This document shows positions 59,882 through 64,000 of a stretch of DNA of 64,000 nt, piece by piece; the first letter of the stretch is position 1, and each line of letters starts with the position of its first letter. A program made the translations under genes and the position numbers. The DNA lies in contig NZ_JAFAJM010000003.1 of NCBI RefSeq assembly GCF_019236175.1, forward strand, positions 208,510-272,509, read 5' to 3'. Origin of the DNA: Chryseobacterium sp. (GTDB lineage: Bacteria > Bacteroidota > Bacteroidia > Flavobacteriales > Weeksellaceae). Below the pieces are notes generated by a model, which worked only from the letters and a program-made list of their open reading frames with translations, ran no database searches and was not told the DNA's origin.

Positions 59882-61351
59882 TTAAGGGATACGATTCTTT
59901 TTTCTGAGCTCCTTTTCCAGTTCTGTTTTCAAAAGATCAACGGCTTGTTCCAGCTCTGTTTCGTTTAAAGAGGCAAAGCCAAATCTGAATGCATTTTGTT
60001 CGGCATCCCATCTTGTAATTGTAATCAGCGGGCTTTTTGCCAGCCGGATAACAGAAAAATCAGCGTTTAGGATGATCCAGATCGCCATGCCGCCCGTAGG
60101 CAATGTATACGAAATGTATTTTCCTAATTTTTCTCTCAGCAGTGCATCTAAAAAATCTCTTCGTTTATGATAACATTTTTTTGATTTTTTGATGTGTCTT
60201 GTAAGCTCATCTTCCTTGATCACTATAGCCAGCGCATTTTGCATATATCCGTCTCCGCCTATGTCTATTAATCTCCTGAGAGCAGTGCATTGATCAATAA
60301 AATTTTTCGGAGCCACCATAAATCCCATACGTAAAGCCGGATCTAATACCTTGGAGAAAGATCCTATATAAATAACATTTCCATGATGGTCCCCGCTTGC
60401 CAGCGGTAAATAGGGAGAAGAAGTATAATGATAATCGTAATCATAATCATCTTCAATAATCGTAAAAGAAAACTGTTTTGAAAGTTCCAGAAGCTTGACT
60501 CTTCTTTCCACACTTAAAGTTACAGTAGTTGGGTAATGATGATGCGGAATTACGTAGACGGCATTAATTTTTGTCTGTTGGCATACCTTTTCAATAGCAT
60601 CGGTATCAATTCCCCTGCTGTCTACATTTACTTCAATTATTCTGGCGTTGGTTTCTTCAAAGACCTTATTCGCTACAGGATAATTAGGTTTTCCGATAAT
60701 GATTCCCGAAGAAGGTCCCAGCAGAAGTTGGGAAGCCAGATAAATACTCATCTGGGCTCCGTGTGTAACCAGAATATGATCTGCGGAAATATTCAGTCCC
60801 CGTGTTACAGACAGATAATTAACCAGTTCCTGCCGGAGTATCAGGGTTCCCTGTGTTGTTCCTGTATTTGCGTTTTTAATGGCTGCTTTTCTGGAAGTAA
60901 AAGAGCGATAGTTTTTTAATAAACTGTCTATGGGAGATAAGCGGACATCAGGATGTCCGTCGTCAATCACGATATCAGCACTGAAAACAGGAGCATGAAC
61001 GGGATCCTGCTCTATCATTCTGAAGGGGATCTTCAGATCATTTTCGTACGGAATCCCTACCTCAGCGTTTCCCCATTGTTGGGGAGTCAGTACAGGAATC
61101 TGTTCTGATACGGCAACATATTTTCTGGGAACACTGGTAATCCAGCCCTGTATGTCCAGTTCTTCATAGCTGGCGATCACCGTTTTCCGGTGCACTCCCA
61201 ATGTTTTAGACAGCTCCCGGCTGCTTGGCAAATGAACTCCTTTTTTCAAGGTCCCGCTAATAATAGCATTTATGATTGAAATCGCTATTTGTCTGTACAC
61301 AGGAATTTTACTGTTATTCTCTATGATAATGAGACGTTCGTAAGGTAACAT
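59882..61351 (-). CDS. MocR/GntR-family PLP-dependent transcriptional regulator
   Basis: The 489-residue fusion has an N-terminal GntR winged helix (PVYRQIAISIINAIISGTLK, LPSSRELSKTLGVHRKTVIA, residues 18-75) and a fold-type I aminotransferase domain from about 110. The latter has PHHHYPTTVTLS, IIEDDYDYDY and the PLP Lys334 in IGSFSKVLDPALRMG. MocR proteins sense amino-acid or vitamin B6 compounds and usually control a divergent gene. Three ATTGGACTA-type sites lie between it and the acetyltransferase gene. Confidence 0.94.
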   Translation of the reverse strand: MLPYERLIIIENNSKIPVYRQIAISIINAIISGTLKKGVHLPSSRELSKTLGVHRKTVIASYEELDIQGWITSVPRKYVAVSEQIPVLTPQQWGNAEVGIPYENDLKIPFRMIEQDPVHAPVFSADIVIDDGHPDVRLSPIDSLLKNYRSFTSRKAAIKNANTGTTQGTLILRQELVNYLSVTRGLNISADHILVTHGAQMSIYLASQLLLGPSSGIIIGKPNYPVANKVFEETNARIIEVNVDSRGIDTDAIEKVCQQTKINAVYVIPHHHYPTTVTLSVERRVKLLELSKQFSFTIIEDDYDYDYHYTSSPYLPLASGDHHGNVIYIGSFSKVLDPALRMGFMVAPKNFIDQCTALRRLIDIGGDGYMQNALAIVIKEDELTRHIKKSKKCYHKRRDFLDALLREKLGKYISYTLPTGGMAIWIILNADFSVIRLAKSPLITITRWDAEQNAFRFGFASLNETELEQAVDLLKTELEKELRKKNRIP

Positions 61352-61413
61352 ATTGGACTACTGTATATATATAAATTGGACTACAAATATAGTCCAATTA
61401 CGAATTAATTTTG
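61352..61413. promoter_or_regulatory. MocR operator array and acetyltransferase promoter
   Basis: ATTGGACTA occurs at 61352-61360 and 61375-61383 (direct, 23 bp apart), and its complement TAGTCCAAT at 61390-61398. The last two form a perfect 24-bp inverted repeat. The first copy touches the MocR start codon. A perfect plus-strand -7 box TAATTTTG lies at 61406-61413. Mixed direct and inverted copies are typical of MocR operators. Confidence 0.8.
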
Positions 61414-61439
61414 CAGCATTAATTTAATAATTAAAAGAA

Positions 61440-62012
61440 ATGGAACGTAATAATGGATTAAAAACGAACGGTTTAGAAGGGTTCAATATGCAGCCGGTTC
61501 TGGAAAATAAAACAATCATTCTTTATCCTCTCGAAGAAGAAGACTTTAGCACTTTATATGCTGTTGCCTCGGATCCGGAAATCTGGGAACAACATCCTAA
61601 TAAAGACCGCTGGAAAGAAGATGTATTTAAGACATTTTTTGATGACGCAATGAAGAGCAAAGGTGCTTTTAAAATAATTGATAAAATAAATGGAAACACC
61701 GTTGGCAGCACACGGCTCTACGATTACAATCCGCAGGAAAACAGTATCGTTGTAGGATATACTTTTTGTGGAATACAATATTGGGGAAAAGGAACCAATC
61801 ATTCCGTAAAAACGCTGCTGCTGGATTATCTTTTTCAGTTTGTCTCCAAAGTTCATTTTCATATCGGTGCCCATAATATCCGGTCACAAATTGCTATTGG
61901 CCGCATCGGTGCTGAAAAAATAGCAGAACAGAGGGGCGACTGTTCCAGCCCAATACCACAGATAAATTTTATCTATGAGATCAGCAGAGAAAATTGGGGA
62001 AAAGCTGAATGA
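61440..62012 (+). CDS. GNAT-family N-acetyltransferase (RimJ/RimL-like)
   Basis: The 190-residue protein has IILYPLEEEDFSTLYAVASD at the start, GNTVGSTRLYDYNPQENSIV in the core, and the acetyl-CoA region IQYWGKGTNHSVKTLLLDYL. An internal ATG at 61488 (MQPVLENKTI) may be the true start. It transfers acetyl to an amine or protein N-terminus; substrate unknown. Divergent from the MocR regulator and probably its target. Confidence 0.9.
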   Translation: MERNNGLKTNGLEGFNMQPVLENKTIILYPLEEEDFSTLYAVASDPEIWEQHPNKDRWKEDVFKTFFDDAMKSKGAFKIIDKINGNTVGSTRLYDYNPQENSIVVGYTFCGIQYWGKGTNHSVKTLLLDYLFQFVSKVHFHIGAHNIRSQIAIGRIGAEKIAEQRGDCSSPIPQINFIYEISRENWGKAE

Positions 62013-62193
62013 AAGATCTCCGCCATCAGATACAACCTGTTTTCGTTTTTTAACTTTAATAAAATTCAGCATTGTGGCGAAAAATATGAATGTTTAATGT
62101 AACTTTACAACAAATGATCCGGGTAATCATACAAAAAAAAGATCCCTATTTTTTGAATACTAATCCGAATAATACCCATTAAAATTTCAAATC

Positions 62194-62604
62194 ATGAAAA
62201 AAACAGGACTCATCAGCTTTCTTCTGTTCAGCCTTTCCATGGTAAGTGCACAAACTATCGAATCAGGAAGCCATAGTACAACGGGCTATATCAAATCCGA
62301 CGGAACGATTGAAAACAGCAGCCGTTCCACACTTGGTTATATCAAGTCTGACGGAACCATTGAAAATAAAAGCCATTCGACTATCGGGTACATTAAAAGT
62401 GATGGTACCATTGAAAACCGAAGTCATTCAACGGTAGGCTATGTTAAAAAAGACGGAACTGTGGAAAACAGCAGCCATTCAACGATAGGGTATATCAAAG
62501 ACGACGGCACGGTAGAAAATAGCAGCCATAGTACGATAGGCTATGCTAAAGGAGTGGAAAAAGAATGGGCGGCAGTGGTCTATTTCTTTTTTAAATTAGA
62601 CTGA
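62194..62604 (+). CDS. Exported 18-residue tandem-repeat protein (5-fold beta-flower type)
   Basis: The 136-residue protein has a signal peptide ending LSMVSAQ, then six copies of an 18-residue unit, consensus SHSTIGYIKSDGTIENR. It ends with a hydrophobic EWAAVVYFFFKLD. The unit fits the Bacteroidota 5-fold beta-flower proteins. Function unknown; the regular repeat suggests a small rigid exported structure. Confidence 0.82.
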   Translation: MKKTGLISFLLFSLSMVSAQTIESGSHSTTGYIKSDGTIENSSRSTLGYIKSDGTIENKSHSTIGYIKSDGTIENRSHSTVGYVKKDGTVENSSHSTIGYIKDDGTVENSSHSTIGYAKGVEKEWAAVVYFFFKLD

Positions 62605-62650
62605 TCGCCACCTGTGCAGAAAAAGCAGTTTTAATTTCAAGGCAAAAAAA

Positions 62651-62928
62651 ATGGAATATATAAAACAGATCACCATCTATGCTTTTAATTTAAGTGTTCC
62701 GGTCCTTCTGCTTATGTATTTATTTTTTATGTTTACGGTTCAGGAAATGGTGCAGACCTATATATAAAGAATTATGGCATTTATTGGCTACTGACTTACC
62801 TTTTTATCGGAATAGTACAGGTAATTCTTATCGGGATGTTTCTCAAAGGGCAAAGATGGTCTCAATATCCTGTAATGGCTGTTATACGGCTGTATATCGC
62901 TTTATTGCCTGTTCAGAGATGTAAATAA
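62651..62928 (+). pseudogene. Small membrane protein gene with a frameshift
   Basis: The first frame (MEYIKQITIYAFNLSVPVLL then LMYLFF) stops after 38 codons. A second frame continues seamlessly as YVYGSGNGADLYIKNYGIYW and LLTYLFIGIVQVILIGMFLK to TAA at 62926-62928. Adding one T to the T6 run at 62723-62728 joins both into about 92 residues with three helices. Either a real frameshift, slippage-prone expression, or an assembly error in the homopolymer. Confidence 0.65.
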
Positions 62929-62990
62929 AATACTTCAGGTATCTGTCTTTGGAAACGCCCGGACAGATGAATCGAAACCTGTAACAAAGT

Positions 62991-63023
62991 AAAGCCCGGA
63001 TTGTATAATCCGGGCTTTTTTAG
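62991..63023 (+). terminator. Intrinsic terminator
   Basis: Perfect 12-base arms AAAGCCCGGATT and AATCCGGGCTTT around GTAT, then T residues. The following 340 bp to the next gene are AT-rich, with a -7-like TAGCTTTG just before it. Confidence 0.92.
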
Positions 63024-63369
63024 CGGAAGTAACAGATTAAAACAATGAGAAATCAGTATTGCCGGTATTGTAATACATGCCCTATTATTTCCGGTGGTCT
63101 TTTATTCCTAAAAGTAATCCTCAAAAAAATAAAATAAATAACTGATTTTCAATCTTATCATACAACTTGTTTTATTTTTTTTACAATGCTTATTTTACAA
63201 AAACTTTATTTTTTTCGTTGACGAAACGATTCATTATCGAAAATTTTTCTATTAGATTCTTTCTTTATTTATGACAATCTATAAATCACATAAAAAGGAT
63301 AAAATTAATATTAAATCATTGATTTTGATTTGATTATATCTAATTATAGCTTTGTTGAAATAAAAAAAT

Positions 63370-63831
63370 ATGAAAAAAGAATTACTTTCTGCATGTTCCC
63401 TTATGATAGGATTTCTCGGGTTTGCCCAGACTGAAGTCTATTTTAAATACGATGAAGCCGGAAACCAGAAATACAGAGGAACCAACGCATCAGCCAAAAA
63501 AGCTGAAGAACCTGCCGCTTTACATGAACAGACAAAAACGGCAGCATCTTCTGCTATGGACGAAAAAGAGTTCTGGAAGCAGATCAGGGTATATCCGGTT
63601 CCTGTGAATGATATTCTCACTATTGACTGGACGGAAGAGACAGACCAACTGATAGAATCGGTTTCACTGTATCAGCACAGTACGGTACACTGGAAATTCC
63701 GGCAGCAAAACCTTCCTGAACTGAATCATCAGCTGAAAATTGATATGACAGGCTATGAATGGGGTGTTTATATCCTTCGGTTTACCCTGAAAGACGGAAG
63801 AACCTTCAGTAAAAATATCACCAAAAGATAG
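63370..63831 (+). CDS. Exported protein with T9SS type A sorting-like C-terminus
   Basis: The 153-residue protein has a signal peptide (CSLMIGFLGFAQ), then VYFKYDEAGNQKYRGTNAS, resembling the YD repeat start of RHS proteins. The C-terminal 80 residues (RVYPVPVNDILTIDW ... GYEWGVYILRFTLKDGRTFS) match the T9SS sorting domain pattern. Mature sequence between them is very short, so it may be an accessory to the RHS-like gene that follows 50 bp on. Confidence 0.75.
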   Translation: MKKELLSACSLMIGFLGFAQTEVYFKYDEAGNQKYRGTNASAKKAEEPAALHEQTKTAASSAMDEKEFWKQIRVYPVPVNDILTIDWTEETDQLIESVSLYQHSTVHWKFRQQNLPELNHQLKIDMTGYEWGVYILRFTLKDGRTFSKNITKR

Positions 63832-63881
63832 CATAGCTAGGGATGTAAACAATATTTTATTTAGAAACAAAAACACAAATC

Positions 63882-64000
63882 ATGAAAATTTTCTATATAT
63901 TATCGCTCTGGTCGGTATCGGTCTTTTCACAGACGATACTGTATCAGCCGGAGACCTCCTCGCGGACGGTGCAGGATCCGCAGGCTATTATTCTCGCCCC
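63882..64000 (+). CDS. Start of an exported RHS/DUF6443-like protein (cut by the window edge)
   Basis: Only 39 codons are visible: a signal peptide (MKIFYILSLWSVSVFSQ) and TILYQPETSSRTVQDPQAII. This opening resembles the N-terminus of large Bacteroidota RHS-repeat proteins with a DUF6443 domain. The call depends on sequence outside the window. Confidence 0.5.
   Translation, partial: MKIFYILSLWSVSVFSQTILYQPETSSRTVQDPQAIILA

Noticed and set aside
1..64000. tRNA, rRNA or known riboswitch genes
   Set aside because: No cloverleaf, rRNA core motif or riboswitch consensus was recognised by eye; a covariance-model search would be needed to exclude them.

Overview
The window looks like a chromosomal segment of a Flavobacteriia member, most likely Chryseobacterium or a close relative. 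The DNA is AT-rich. Promoters match the Bacteroidota -7 consensus TAnnTTTG. Proteins include a type IX secretion (T9SS) sorting tail, a TonB-dependent receptor, lipoproteins, a Reg_prop-type histidine kinase and short exported proteins beginning QVGINTQ. No rRNA, tRNA, CRISPR array or intact insertion sequence was seen. All family calls come from reading motifs by eye.

Layout. (1) 1-4.6 kb, minus strand: an RND efflux operon (small membrane protein, fusion lipoprotein, RND pump cut by the window edge). (2) 4.7-24.5 kb: a regulator-rich stretch. Eight transcription factors (AraC x4, TetR, HxlR, LysR, Crp/Fnr) each sit beside an oxidoreductase, hydrolase, transporter or small enzyme. Several have visible operators: a 40-bp perfect palindrome before tetR, a 21-bp-period direct repeat between an AraC gene and an SDR, a Fur-like box at a siderophore-interacting protein, and two matching Crp-type sites at one fixed promoter distance. 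(3) 24.8-33.3 kb: a PheC-like lipoprotein, then minus-strand exported proteins in two paralogous families and an overlapping pair of HTH proteins. (4) 33.7-41.6 kb: a propeller histidine kinase and LuxR-type response regulator, an AraC regulator, an FMN reductase and a TonB receptor. (5) 41.7-56 kb: small membrane and exported proteins, a T9SS subtilase, an acyltransferase, a CPBP protease, and decayed genes including a truncated menA. (6) 56-64 kb: a catalase-like peroxidase with cytochrome b, an S74-tailed protein, a MocR regulator with a divergent acetyltransferase, a repeat protein, a frameshifted small gene and the start of an RHS-like locus.

The main discovery candidate is a promoter family that no ordinary annotation would show. 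Between 28.3 and 59.3 kb, on both strands, fourteen intergenic sites carry two direct half-sites resembling TTCTACA/TTCTATA, 22-23 bp apart. The second lies 36-37 bp before a TAnnTTTR -7 box. This implies one activator working at about -48 and -71 and a regulon of exported, membrane and small proteins. Six of these promoters are followed within about 65-145 nt by a strong intrinsic terminator. Two of those six have no gene behind them, so they look like stand-alone small RNA genes.
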